Source: Saururus chinensis (Eukaryota; Streptophyta; Magnoliopsida; Piperales; Saururaceae). From it: DNA of 64,000 nt. Positions 11,331 to 22,695 of this stretch are shown here, piece after piece. Below the pieces are notes generated by a model. The model made no database searches. It was given only the letters and a program-made list of their open reading frames with translations, and had not been told where the DNA came from. A program made the position numbers and the translations under genes. The stretch is from assembly GCA_035235625.1 (NCBI GenBank), contig CP141148.1, positions 10,163,001 through 10,227,000 on the forward strand, read 5' to 3'. The stretch's first letter is position 1; each line of letters opens with the position of its first letter.

Positions 11331-11449
11331 AATTTTACCAAAATGCCCGTATATCACATGCCAAATTAAACTTTATTAAAAAACATTATAATAGAATGAG
11401 AAGGTAATATAAAAAAATTGACAAAATTTTATGCCTCCTAATTTAATTA
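11331..11449 (+). repeat. Left terminal inverted repeat of the gene-capturing element
   Basis: It pairs with 20276-20391. Shared blocks include AAACTTTATTAAAAA, GAATGAGA-GGTAATAT and ATGCCTCCTAATTTAATT. Identity looks like 80-85% over about 118 bases, with small indels. Confidence 0.8.
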
Positions 11450-11636
11450 AGGGGCAATAACATATAAAGATAGAAAATTTAATAATTATGAAAAGCTACA
11501 GTAATAAATTTACTGATCATAAAATGTCATTAATGGTGGTTGTTGAGTAAAATGACAAAAATACCCATCCTTGGTAAAGCTCTAATCCTCCGTTGATTTC
11601 AAATCAAATCTCCGACATTTTTTCCTCCTTCCTGCG

Positions 11637-11850
11637 ATGATTTGCTCTTCTATCCTCTGGCAATTTTCTCCTCTGTCCTTCAGCAATTTGCTCTTCTGTC
11701 CTCCGGCAATTTTTTCCTCCATCTTTTGGCGATTCTCTCTTCCATCCTCTAGCAATTCTCTCTTCTATCCTCTGACAATTTTCTCCTCCATCCTTTGGCG
11801 ATTCTCTTTTCTATCCTCTGGTGATTTTCTCATCTTTCATCCAGCGTATT
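11637..11850. repeat. ~27-30-bp tandem repeat (TCCTCTGGCAATTTTCTCC-like)
   Basis: About seven or eight diverged copies of a unit close to TATCCTCTGGCAATTTTC follow one another. The resulting open frame encodes a repetitive Ser/Phe/Leu peptide and is not a gene. It lies just inside the left terminal repeat. Confidence 0.75.
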
Positions 11851-12992
11851 TCACTGCCACTGCTTAATAGTTGTCTGACAGTCGTTGTCCAAGAGTGAGA
11901 TTTGCCAAAGTGGGTCTCTCAATCATGAATGGTTTAGTTCGCCATTGGGAATTCATCTACGTTAAAAAAAAATTTGAGATTGGGCTTGATTTTAGCCTTG
12001 CATTTGATGAGGTCAGATGGTAGGCAAATGGTAAATTTTGATTGACCATTTGTATTATCACAAATGTTTGCACACCTATTGAATATTAGTGGCCATTTGT
12101 TTTTTGGTTTTGTGATTTCATAGGTAAGAAAACAAATATCTTATCACATGAATGTTCTATTCAAGTTTTTGCGGGGGCTCATGCTGCCATGCTGTAATTT
12201 CTTATCAATAATTGATTTTGATGATTATGTTGCCCTGCAATTTCTTGTTAATAATTGGTTTTTGTAGGGTAGTCTTTTTTCATTCTTCTTCTCTCTAAAT
12301 TAATAAAATACAACATAGAAGAATCTATTTTCAACTTCATATTGAACAAGATTTCTTACATTCTTAGTTTTATTTGGTTTTTCCTATTTTATGCAATCAC
12401 CTTCCCAAATTGTTCAATTTTGGTAGCTTCATTTTGGCCATGTTTTAATTCATTAACTTAAGTATTCAAATCTATTTTTGAGATGTCTTATTTAAGTTTT
12501 AATATGAAATTGATTAGATATTCCTAAAGTAGGTTGAACTCTAATTTTGAATGATGGCCAATAGTGGTATGAAGACAATTCTGCTGTAGAGATAAAATTA
12601 ATGTTTTGACTTATCTTTTCTTCTAAGGTTCATCATTGACTTCTCGTTTTACCTTTACTAATAATTTGCGACTGTTAGCCCCATTTTGATGATAATTGTA
12701 GAGTTATCTAGTGTTGGAAACTAAGCCTTTAGCACTATGACAAATTTTTATAGTTCAATAGTTTTCTCTCTCTCCAAAAATAGTCCTTGCTATAGGTTGT
12801 TCAAGGGGTTAATCGGAACATGGAAGCTACCCATTTCTTTCAAGTTATTACATCTTTGTTTTCCAAGTATATAGTTGCATATTTGACTTCTTAACTCAAT
12901 TTATGTTCTAGTGCACTATTTTTTGTAACCATATGCTAGTATGTTACACTATATTCTAGGTTAACAATTTGTTAAAGGCTTCCTTTTCCTAA

Positions 12993-13310
12993 GTGTATAG
13001 TTGTCCAACTATAATGGCTTTGTATGAACTGGTAATGATTTTGGATTATTTTTTCAAACAATTAATTGTGCTTACAACTAGAAATGAGGTCCTTGATGGA
13101 ACGAATCAAGATTTATCCAACTATGTTGAAACTATTTCAAATGTTGTTTCAATGGTTTTAACTAAACCTCATATTGAGGAGCAGCTTGCTTGACATACAC
13201 TTTCCCCTGAGTCACATAAACTCTACGACCATGGGAATGAGCTATTTTCTTTGTGTTGAGATAACAAGGGCAATCTTATGACATCTTCTTACAAGGTAAG
13301 CTATTCGCTT
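12993..13310 (+). pseudogene. Unrecognised captured exon with in-frame stops
   Basis: A frame that looks protein-like runs through a stop at about 13191 and another near 13260. It includes NEVLDGTNQDLSNYVE, NVVSMVLTKPHIEEQL and PESHKLYDHGNELFSL. The last bases (TCTTCTTACAAG followed by GTAAGC) look like an exon end with a splice donor. I do not recognise the family. The conserved look and position suggest one more captured fragment, inactivated by nonsense changes. Confidence 0.4.
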
Positions 13311-13864
13311 TGTATTCCTTGGTGGCATTTCATCAGAGCTCCAAGCATAGAAATCTACAAAGGTAAACACTATTGTTCAGTCATTTTTGGTATGGAGTTT
13401 AAGATTTATCCCAAATATAATTATATAATAGGTACAACATTAATATGTTGTCCTGCAATTTCATATTAATAAATGGCTTTCACAGGTCAGCATAATCATG
13501 CAACGCTGCTATTTTTTTGTTGTTTCATTTTTGGCTCTGGAATTTAAGATTTATCCAAAATAGAGATATATAAGATTTTTTTGTTGTTTCATTTTTGGCT
13601 TTAGATTATCACTAAAGCAGCATGATCGTCTTGTGATTCGAAATTTATAACTGGCTTTCACAGGGGCAACATGATTTGTATAACTTCTCATAGTATTATA
13701 TTCAAAGTAAACTTGTCTTAGGGCAAAAAATGTTGTCTTTGACTGTAATTCATGTATGTTATCGATTTTACTTTCTTTCAAAAGAGGATTACTATTTGTA
13801 CTTTTTTTAAAGATTGAATTAATTAATTTTGGCAATATAATTGTTATTTCTACTCTTCTATTTT

Positions 13865-14146
13865 ATTTATAAACTTATATTAAAATCTGTATGGCCTTGG
13901 ATGGGAATCATTGTAAATCTTCCTACTAAAGTAAAAAATGGTACTAATGTTGAGGACAATTTATAAAGTTATATTAAAATTTGTATGGCCTTGGATGGGA
14001 ATCATTGTAAATCTTCCTACTCAAGTAAAAAATGATACTATCATTGGGGACAATTTATAAATTTGTATTAAAATTTGTATGGCCTTGGATGGGAATTGTT
14101 GTAAATCTTCCTACTGAAGTAAAAAATGGTACTAACATTGGGTACA
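13865..14146 (+). repeat. Three tandem 94-bp copies carrying the start of an XS-domain exon
   Basis: Copies start at 13865, 13959 and 14053, exactly 94 bases apart. Each has the same AT-rich lead-in followed by GTATGGCCTTGGATGGGAAT. Only the third copy continues into the rest of the XS exon. Confidence 0.85.
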
Positions 14147-14650
14147 ATAATTCAAGGTTGAAACATAAGTATTCTCAGTTCAACCATATGAAAGTTCATG
14201 CTTTATGGAATCATTGTGGCCATACTAGGAATGTCATAGTGGTTTTTAATAGGGAATGGTTTGTGTTTTAGATGCTATGAATTGTGAAAGATATTTTGAG
14301 CCACGTAATCATGGAAGAATGCAGTGATATGGAAGGAAGCATAAGTTAACTAGCATCTATGGATGGGTTGCACGTACTGATGATTTATAATCATCACGTA
14401 ACATTGGGGATCATCTTCGTAAACATGGGGACTTGAAAAGTGTTTCTAAGCTTAAACAAGCTTGAACAAGGAAGGAAGGTAAACTAGTTGAAGCTTTGAA
14501 TAATCAAATTGATCAAAAAGTTCAAGATATGAAATATCTGGAAAGGAAAGTTAATAAAACTAGTAAAGATCTTCAAAAAGTGATGGAGGAGAAAGATAGT
14601 TTCAATCAAAATTATTATGAAGGCATGCATATATATGAGAGCAAGCATCT
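14062..14650 (+). pseudogene. XS-domain protein fragment (IDN2/FDM/SGS3 group)
   Basis: The translation shows FVWPWMGIVVNLPTEVKNG, then HMKVHALWNHCGHTRN with VIVVFNREW, then YGWVARTDD, IGDHLRKHGDLKSVS, and a coiled-coil tail with LVEALNNQIDQKVQDMKYLE and MEEKDSFNQNYYEGM. This is the order of the XS domain followed by the coiled coil in IDN2/FDM proteins, which bind double-stranded RNA in RNA-directed DNA methylation. Stops at about 14268, 14347, 14387 and 14475 and small frame changes inactivate it. The zinc finger and the C-terminal XH domain are not seen. It lies between a 94-bp triplication and a hydrolase fragment inside the inverted-repeat element. Family assignment is confident; which paralogue is not. 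Confidence 0.8.
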
Positions 14651-14861
14651 CTGTGTGTTTGTGGACAGCTCAAATAAATGACATTCACATGCCACAATTT
14701 TTCTTGTTTGTGTTTCAAGTGCTTCAATGTAGTGGCATCAGGTGTAGATGTAACATTCTCAACACCACATTTGTTGATTTGCTTTTGTTTCGTTTGTCTA
14801 AATGAGAGAAAATAGACTGCATTCTGATGAGTATTAATGATGCTCTGTTCATTTCAAATAG

Positions 14862-16117
14862 ATGGCAGATGCTAGATTTCATTGTTTTGCTCCTGATGGG
14901 ATAGGATTTGGTTTCAGTGACAAACGTCAACCGGGGTATGGATTTTCTTACACATGTTTGGCTTCTACTTCTTTTAGTTTTTTAATAGCTCGCAAATGAG
15001 GTGTTAAGCATCAAATTTTTTGAACATGGTTGTTCTAAACATACAAAAAAGGAGTTCCTTGAAGAATTTAGCAAAATTCTCAAAGCTCTAAATGTCAAAT
15101 CACCTTTTTTTCTTGTTGTCCAGGTAAGGTTACTATAAAAATCTGATTCATTTAATGACAACTTTGAATATGATGTAGTCCACATACATATACAGATTAT
15201 ATCTTCCCTTTCTTATTTCTCAAGATACAATTGTCACAAAGCTGATTACCTTGTTGATAGTCTTTTGAATTGATTGGCTTATACTTGATTGGACGGGATT
15301 GCAATCCCATTTGTGCCATCTGCTTAATAAAATGCTTACCTATTGAGTTTAGACTACTATTTACTTTCACTGAATGGCCCATTTGAAGTAGCAAGGACTC
15401 GAAAAAAAAGTTATGGTTCCTATTATTAGTGATTCATCTGGTTGGGTCCCGAATTTTTACCATATAGAGAAAAGGAATTCATTCATGCATGTGCACCAGT
15501 ATTTTTTGTCTTAGAATTTCTTAATCCTATTGTAGTTCCCACATGCAAGTCAATAATCTTGCTACAATTAGCCTGATCTATGTTATCTTCTAGTAGGGGT
15601 TTCTTATAGGCTCTTATGGCTTGACATGGGCACTTAAAAATCCAGCCATGGTCTCAAAGCTTGTGATCCTTAATAGTCCAGTGCGGGCCAATTTTCTTGC
15701 TCCTAGGTTGTTTCAGTAGCTGAGTTTGTCATTTAATATGTTTTCTATAATTATTATTGATTATAGGATATAAGTTGCATTATCTATTTTAAATTATTAA
15801 CCATCACACAAACAAAAAAGTTGGAGTATTTTCTTGAGGAATATGGTCATGACAGTTTATAATGTTCTTTTTTGAGTCTTTCTTTTGTCTCCAATGTGCT
15901 ATTCAAGTCATATCTTTCTCGTAAACACCTAAAAATGTTAGTAGTATGGCATGTGGTGTGAGTTAATGCACTATATTGTTAACTGAGGAACTTCTGAATA
16001 AATGGTTTCTGGAGATTTGAATTCATAAATATTTTTGGCTTCCTTGTCTCAGGATTCCACTATATGGTGAGTTCACTTGCCAGAATGTTGTCATGGCTGA
16101 TTGTTTTATTAAAGCAG
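14862..16117 (+). pseudogene. Alpha/beta-hydrolase fragment, introns retained, one nonsense codon
   Basis: Four exons of a plant alpha/beta hydrolase are recognisable, with splice sites still in place. They are an exon with HCFAPDGIGFGFSDKRQPGYGF (14865-14955), an exon ending NVKSPFFLVVQ followed by GTAAGG (to 15123), an exon GFLIGSYGLTWALKNP to PRLFQ-stop-LR (about 15600-15725), and an exon IPLYGEFTCQNVVMADCFIKA (16053-16117). Relatives read APDWIGFGFSDKPQ, so Trp has become Gly. A TAG stands where a Gln is expected near 15719, and the second exon's upstream join is damaged. The catalytic His and the C-terminal half are absent. Retained introns show capture of genomic DNA, not of a cDNA. Confidence 0.75.
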
Positions 16118-16800
16118 GTAGCACTTACATATCAATTGCGGCTACTGTTTCCTGAGAGTTATTAGCTTAACAGTGTCAACAATATTTTATCAACCAAGGG
16201 AAGCCTACATGGGGAATTTTTAGTTGGATGCCTACATGAGATTGAATTAGTTCGGAAAATAGGTGACAAAAATCTACAGAAGCCTAAAAATTCCAACCAT
16301 GGGAAGGAGTAGAGAAGACCTTTTCTCATACCGGACAGTTTACTAAAAACTCGAGAAGAGCTGGAAGAGGAGGAGAAAGCAATGATGTCAGAATCGCCTA
16401 CACAAGACTCCTTAGAAGCAAATGGAGGTTTCTTGCTTGGTACTCTCTAGCACTGGATCATGAAATAGATTGATGTAGTCAATTTTCTTATAAAGTTTTG
16501 CCAATATAGTGTGAATATTATTATGTATACATATTTATTCTTAGTCTTTTATCTTCATTAGAGCTTTTGAGAAGCAATAACTGTGATATGGATTCTCCTA
16601 TGTAACAATTTCATATTCAAGTGATCTAGGTTCTGAACTTTAATTCTAATTTTTAATTCAACTTGATTCATTAATGCATGGTATAAAGAGTTTGTGCTTG
16701 TTAATTGAAGTTGTGATTAACCCCCAGGTAAAAAATGACTATTTGTCTTCGTTGCATGCACTTCCCCACCCTGAGACATGTTAACGATATCAAAAGCTTA

Positions 16801-17795
16801 AATTTGAAAACTCTAATTGAATTCTATTGTCTAAATTATCATAAAAGTGTAAGGCATTAACCACATTAAATATTATAGAATCTTAAAATTTTAATAAAGT
16901 ATTTCATGGGATAGCAGATAGTGTTGTGGCATAAAAAGACAAAAAAAACTAGTACAAAGACAAAATTTAAAAACTCTAATTGAATTATATTGTCTAAATT
17001 ATCATAAAAGTATAAGGCATTAACCACATTAAATATTATATAATTTTAAATTTTTAATAAAGTTTTTTCATGGGGATAGTGTTGTCGCATAGAAAAGCAA
17101 AAAAAACTCGTACAAGGATAAATTTTGAAAGTTCTAATTGAATTCTATTGTCTAAATTATCATAAAAGTGTAAGACATTAACCACATTAAATGTTATATA
17201 ATTTTAAAATTTTAATGAAGTTTTTTCATGGGACAGCATGATAGTGTTGTCGCATAAAAAAGTAAAAAACACTCGTGTAAGGACAAATTTTAGAAACTCT
17301 AATTGAATTCAATTTTTTAAATTATCATAAAAGTGTAAGGCATTAACAATAATAAATATTATAAAATTTTAAAATTTTAATAAAGTATTTTCATGGGACA
17401 ACATGATAGTGTTGTAGCGTAAAAAGGCAAAAGAAAACTTGTACAAGGAAAATTTTGAAAACTTTAATTGAATTATATTGTCTAAATTATTATAAAAGTG
17501 TAAGGCATTAACAACATTAAATGTTATAGAATTTTAAAATTTTAATAAAGTATTTTTATGGGACAACATGATAGCGTTGTAGCGTAAAAAGGCAAAAAAA
17601 AACTTGCAAAAGGATAAAATTTTAAAACTCTAATTGAATTCTATTGTCTAAATTATTATAAAAGTGTAAGCATTAACCACATTATATATTATAAAATTTT
17701 AATAAAGTATTTTCATGGGACAACATAATAGTGTTGTGGTGTGAAAAGGCAAAACAAACTCGTACAAGGACAAAATTTGAAAACTCTAATTGAAA
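16801..17795. repeat. Six copies of a ~162-bp AT-rich tandem repeat
   Basis: The word AACTCTAATTGAATT and its variants recur at about 16807, 16969, 17128, 17291, 17456, 17624 and 17780, giving periods of 156-168 bases. Each unit also carries AATTATCATAAAAGTGTAAGGC and a conserved GTGTTGTxGCATAAAAA block. The array lies between the hydrolase and TOPLESS fragments. It does not encode protein. Confidence 0.9.
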
Positions 17796-17799
17796 TAAG

Positions 17800-18300
17800 G
17801 GAGAAAATGATGAACATAATACATGATTATAGAAACTTCAGCAATGATCAATATAGTTGAAATTGAAAGCAATAGAGCAGAAATATTAATACTCGAGGAA
17901 GAAAATGAACATTTTGCTTATGAGAAGAAGAAAAGTGAAGAAGCAAGAAAAAATCTAAAGTTGAAATTGAAAGATTGAAAGAAAACTTGAAAAGAATGGG
18001 AGATGAATTGAAAACAATTATCAATATAGCAATATAGCTGAAATTGCTTTTCTTGATGAGGACAATGAAAAATTGTTTGTTGAGAAGGAAAAATTAGCTT
18101 TTGAAAAGGACAAACTAACTGTTGAGAAACAATTAGCAAAAGAAGAAAAAGAAAAACTTGAAATTGAACTATAACATTTGAGAATGAAGATAAAGAAGAT
18201 GGAAGAAAAAGAAACAAGACATGAATGACAATTTCAAGAAGTATTCAATTAAATGGTAATGGAAAAAGAAGAAAATGAATTATACAGGAGTGACATTTTC
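17800..18300 (+). pseudogene. Lys/Glu-rich coiled-coil remnant, unidentified
   Basis: Plus-strand translation gives coiled-coil-like stretches such as ILEEENEHFAYEKKKSEEA, FVEKEKLAFEKDKL and EEKEKLEIEL, broken by several stops. It could be the coil of another captured gene or of the XS-domain parent; low complexity prevents a choice. Confidence 0.3.
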
Positions 18301-18436
18301 AAAGCACATTGTTCAAATATACACCTATCATAGCAGAGATAACATTAGACAACATTTAGAGGTATTACTTATTGCTCATCTAATCACAATTTTTAGAAAT
18401 TGTTAACGATGCTTTAACATTCTCTTTGGATGCTTA

Positions 18437-19430
18437 GATTGATGCGCTTATTGGTGGTGTCAATGATCTTGCTTTCTCTAATCCTATTAACCAACTTTGA
18501 GTGGTAACCTATGAAAATGATAAAACCATGAAGGTTGGGTTGCTATCTGTGGCAGTTTAACCAACGTTTCACATGAAGTTCATTTTTTTTATTTCCATGT
18601 TGTATTGGTAATGATAGGTATGGGATGCAGTAAAAATTGCATACTTTTGAAGGCTATGAGGTCCCAGTTTATTTTGTATGTCCCCATCACAAAGAAAATA
18701 TACAGGTACATATTATTGGATGTTGTAAACATTAACGCTCTTTGGTTGTGGCTGCTCTGTAATGCTCACATCTATGCTTCTTTACTGCAGTTTATTTTTT
18801 CAACAGCATTGGATGGAAGGATAAAATCATGGTTGTATGATAATATAGGATCTAGAGTTGATTATGATGCTCCAGGTGGTTGGTGCACTACAATGGCTTA
18901 CAGTGTTGATGGTTCAAGGTAGATTTGGCCAATACTTTTTAGTTGTAATCAGATTCTCTGGTCTTCTAATACGTCTGCATTCTCAATACCTTGTTTTCTG
19001 ATTCTTTGCAGGCCCTTTTCTTACGGATTTAGCAAAAAAGGAGAGGCATACATTGTTGAATGGAATGAAAGTGAAGGAGTTATTAAAAGGACTTATGTAG
19101 GATTTTGAAAACGTTCAATGGGTGTTGTGCAATTCGATATGACAAGGAATAGGTTTTTGGCTGCTGGTGATGAGTTTTTTTATTAAGTTTTGGGATATGC
19201 ATAATACTAATCTTTTGACTATTGTTGATGTGGATGGAGGCCTAGCAGTAAGTTTATTGGTTTGTAATTTTTTTTTTTCTTCAAATTGACCAACATGCTA
19301 CAACTGAGTTCATTAAGAGGGTACCTTATTGGTTGTTTCTGCAAATGAGAATGGAATCAAGATCTTGGCAAAAACTGATGGTTTGAGGTTGTTGCACATA
19401 TTTGAGACTCGTTCATTTGATGCTTCTTGG
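18437..19430 (+). pseudogene. TPL: TOPLESS/TPR corepressor WD40 fragment with introns
   Basis: Five exons of a TOPLESS-family corepressor's first WD40 region can be read: IDALIGGVNDLAFSNP with a stop where Cys is expected; TFEGYEVPVYFVCPHHKENI followed by GT; FSTALDGRIKSWLYDN with VDYDAPGGWCTTMAYS (18790-18919); then GEAYIVEWNESEG to FLAAGDEF and FWDMHNTNLL (19011-19248) with CGA changed to TGA and a one-base insertion; and VSANENGIKILAKTDGLRLL (19320-19410). TOPLESS proteins recruit histone deacetylases for EAR-motif repressors. The N-terminal LisH/CTLH domains are missing, and four or more disabling changes are visible. Introns with canonical ends remain, so this is a captured genomic segment. 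Confidence 0.85.
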
Positions 19431-19434
19431 TATT

Positions 19435-20030
19435 GTAGAGACTGTTGCCGATGTATTCATTCAACAGGCTTTTATCTAGAGTACAGTGGTTTACATTAGT
19501 GATTGAATTTGAACTCCGATCCATCCCATTACATATTTTGTGATGCAGGCCATAATAAATGCAATGACCAGTGCAAATATTGCAGCAGCAATTACTATAC
19601 CAGGAGTAGTGAATGTGAGAATTTCCCATTTTTTCCCAGAAAACCGAATTACTCAACAAATTCTAAAAGGGGGAAAAGCCAACCAATCAATTGCCCTAGA
19701 TTCTGCAAGCCACAATTCAAATTACATTCAAATCTCGAGATTCAAGGACTCACAGACCCAAGGTAAACTTTCAAGAGGCGACCAAAAACAATTGCATAAA
19801 ATAAGGAATGTCAAATGCAACTTCTTCTCTCAGAAGAAGCAAAGTGATTGGAATCAGAAAAAATTCGAAAAAAGAAAAGACAATCACTCAAAGAAGCCCA
19901 CGTCAAATCTTAGCTTCGTTTGGATTGGGCGGGAGCTTTTGTTTGATCCAAAGATGGGCGGAAAGAAGAAAAGACCGCCAATCCCCTAGCCTACAAATTC
20001 AGGAAGCTTGGGAGGATGAACGAAAAGGGT
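19435..20030. other. Possible captured 5' end of another gene (minus strand)
   Basis: Read on the minus strand, a leader-like, CT-rich stretch (20030-19660) is followed by a short frame with the hydrophobic run TTPGIVIAAAIFALVIAF (about 19610-19560), which could be a membrane segment from a first coding exon. A plus-strand open frame of 149 codons overlaps it but has no recognisable domain. I cannot decide between them. Confidence 0.3.
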
Positions 20031-20275
20031 AATTCATACGGAAAAAGGGTAATTTAGGTATTAACAAAAAAATACTTAGCTGTCATTATTTGAAAATACA
20101 AAATCTACTTAAGTTATACAAAATTAAGTTGAAATTGATGATGCTATACAAAAAATTTTCTTTAATTAATACTCCATTCAAATTAAAATTATAAAATTAT
20201 GTAATTTAGTTATAATTTTATAATTTAAAATTAGTTAATTAAATTAGGTAATTTACTTATGAGCTAATAGAGTAT

Positions 20276-20391
20276 TAATTAAATTAGGAGGCATAATTTT
20301 TGTCATTTTTTTTATATTACCATCTCATTCTGTTATTATGTTTTTAATAAAGTTTAAATTGTCATTGATATATAGGTATTATGGTAAAAAT
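20276..20391 (-). repeat. Right terminal inverted repeat of the gene-capturing element
   Basis: Reverse complement of 11331-11449 (see that entry). The conserved centre here reads TTAAATTAGGAGGCATAA. Confidence 0.8.
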
Positions 20392-20400
20392 ATTTACTTC

Positions 20401-22695
20401 AATTTTTTTAGATAGCTACTATATGTCAACTTACTGGCCTGTTAAGTACTATTTTAATTTTTTTTAAAATAATTTTAGGTCACATCATTGTGTAAAATAT
20501 CATATTAACTTATAAATGGCTTTTAGTTTTAAACCTTTCTCCCTGGGAGAGTTTCTATAAAAAGGGCCTTTATGCCCTTTTCGTTTCCCATCTAAACATG
20601 TCATACTAGTTGTTGATATGATATAAGGCTTATTTTTCACATTATGTTGATTTTAACTTTGTAAGTGCATTTTAAGAAGTTCTTGACAAACACTATCAAA
20701 TGAAATTACATATGAGTATATTTTTTCTAATATTTTTTATGGGTGATCTCATGCATAGAAAAAAATTATAATAATATGTTTTTTGCATTTTTACTTAGAT
20801 TATATAAGCTCAAATTCACATACCTTTAACACTACAGGAAATTTTTCGATGAACTCTATCAAATGAGATTTGATGTCAAAATGGTATTAAATATAAATAA
20901 CGCGCTTTATAGTGTGTTTGATGTTATTACCTTTGTCAACCAATGACTTATTATTAAGCCTATAAAATTTGGACTTGCAGTTGCCTACTACAAGTATATA
21001 TAAGTTAGTATCGTATTAAGAATTATATGAAAATATAATTTATAATCATTATGATCTTGAAAGTATGTATTATAACTAAAGCTTCAAATGAGCCTTTTGT
21101 TTGATACATATTTTTTTTAATTTATTTTATTTTTTCTTATCCAATATATATTTAAACACATAAGTGTGTGCCTTCTTGCTACTTAGTATAAACTTATATG
21201 TTAATTAGTCTAAAGCATTTAAAAATACTTTAATAAAATTTATTTTATTGATTAAAAAAAGTACCATGAGCATTCACCCATCCTATGATGTTTAATTCTA
21301 TGGTCAAATAAAAAGCAAAAAATGCCTTAAAAAAACCATGCCAACTTGTACTTATGCAAAAGTCCCTTGCTATAATTCCCTTTCAAATTTTGTAACAAAA
21401 TTAAAAATTTCACATAAGGAAATAAAATTTCATCATTTTAGTGTTTTGGATATTTATTACTTCAAATTGACAAAAAAAAAACACCAGGGTTTTCCATCCC
21501 TTCCCGAGTTTAGTTTTAGAAATTTTAAAAAATAAAATTTTCTAACTTGATTGCCACCCCTGTCCTAACACTGGCCATACTTAGCCGCCTAGTTGCAAAT
21601 GCCAACGCCCCTGTAATTTGAGGGCTTTTTATCCTTATTTCACAATGCCTCAAAACAATAAGAGGTCGCATGCCTCGCCATGGCTAGGCCTCAACTAAAT
21701 ATGGGTGCCAAAGAACCGCAAAGAAGGTTGTGGTGAATAAGGGGAGATTATTATTTTTATTTAATAATGCTTAATGGGCTCTAGGTTAGTTACCAAGGCC
21801 CATTTATCCTTCATATCTAATGCAAGGGCTTGCCCAGTTCTAATAGAGGAAGAGGAATGAATTATTCTTTGCCTAATCCCTCTCCTGTAATCCCCACTCC
21901 ATGTCCCAATGTCGCTTATGCTTCCTTCAAGGCACAACACAAGCTTCTTACATAGGACATTAGAATTTGAGTTCGAGTCAAGCTTGGAGTTTCCTAATTG
22001 GGTCTAGCTTAAGCTAAAAGATTTGAGCCCTCGTTTGAGATCGACTCGAGCCAAACCAGGCTAGTACCAACTATGGCAGATTGACGACGCAGAGCAGGCG
22101 AGTTTTCCAATCAACCGGGCCAACGGAGGAGATGGCTGATTGTCGTTGAAAATGTGTTATCGGACTCTTTAAGATGAAGGAATTTTCTGTAGAGAAAGTG
22201 ATACAGGATGGCGATCATGAGTTTTCTCAGTTTAAATTGCCCAGGTGATTTTCCTAGCCAACCAGGTCATAGCATCTCCTAAGTGGAAGAGATTTTTTAT
22301 GCTCCCACTGACAATCCTATGCACACCGCTTAAGCTAGGCTCATTGTAAATGGAGATCATAACAAACGCTTCCGTCCCATCTGGTCCACCATACTGAATA
22401 ACTATGCACTGCACATGGGGTGGGGGAGTAAAAGTTTCAGTTGCATATCTTAAAATCAGAATCACCTTGTACAAGCTCTTAGCGATTCCCACTAAACCTG
22501 TTTGCCTTCTACATTTGATTACATCCATTATACATAAGCGCACTTTCTTTCGAGATCGGAATACAGGTTATATTTTAACTCTTATCTCCTCCCTTTCTTT
22601 TGTAGCTTGAACGGGAGGCACTTCACATATATGAGGCATTTTGGTATATAGAGGCTCCTTATTTGTATGTGCACTAGCTGCAGGAAATGAGGAAA
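20401..22695. other. AT-rich intergenic DNA downstream of BCAT
   Basis: No recognisable gene. A weak CACTA-like end (CACTACAGGAAATTTTT near 20831) has no partner. On the BCAT strand an open frame of about 100 codons lies at 22543-22232, just beyond the BCAT stop; it may be 3' untranslated sequence or a relic, and I do not recognise it. Confidence 0.4.

Larger units (their letters stand above)
11325..20400. mobile_element. Pack-MULE-like element with long terminal inverted repeats and captured gene fragments
   Basis: About 120 bp at 11331-11449 reappears as its reverse complement at 20276-20391. Between the two arms lie fragments of unrelated plant genes, all on the plus strand and with exon-intron structure preserved: an unrecognised exon (12993-13310), an XS-domain protein (14062-14650), an alpha/beta hydrolase (14862-16117) and a TOPLESS-type WD40 region (18437-19430). 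There are also two tandem-repeat tracts. Mutator-like Pack-MULEs are known for long TIRs around several captured gene pieces. I found no transposase, and the 9-bp target duplication could not be resolved at these diverged ends, so the superfamily call is an inference. Nested insertions are possible. Confidence 0.65.

Noticed and set aside
11637-11867. Ser/Phe-rich open frame that might be a small secreted protein
   Set aside because: It is generated by a 27-30-bp tandem repeat and has no independent evidence of coding.
19540-19989. 149-codon plus-strand open frame inside the capturing element
   Set aside because: No recognisable domain; the minus strand of the same stretch looks more like a leader plus first exon. 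Left undecided and not called a gene.
20825-20900. CACTA transposon end (CACTACAGGAAATTTTT)
   Set aside because: A single weak motif without subterminal repeats, partner end or target duplication.
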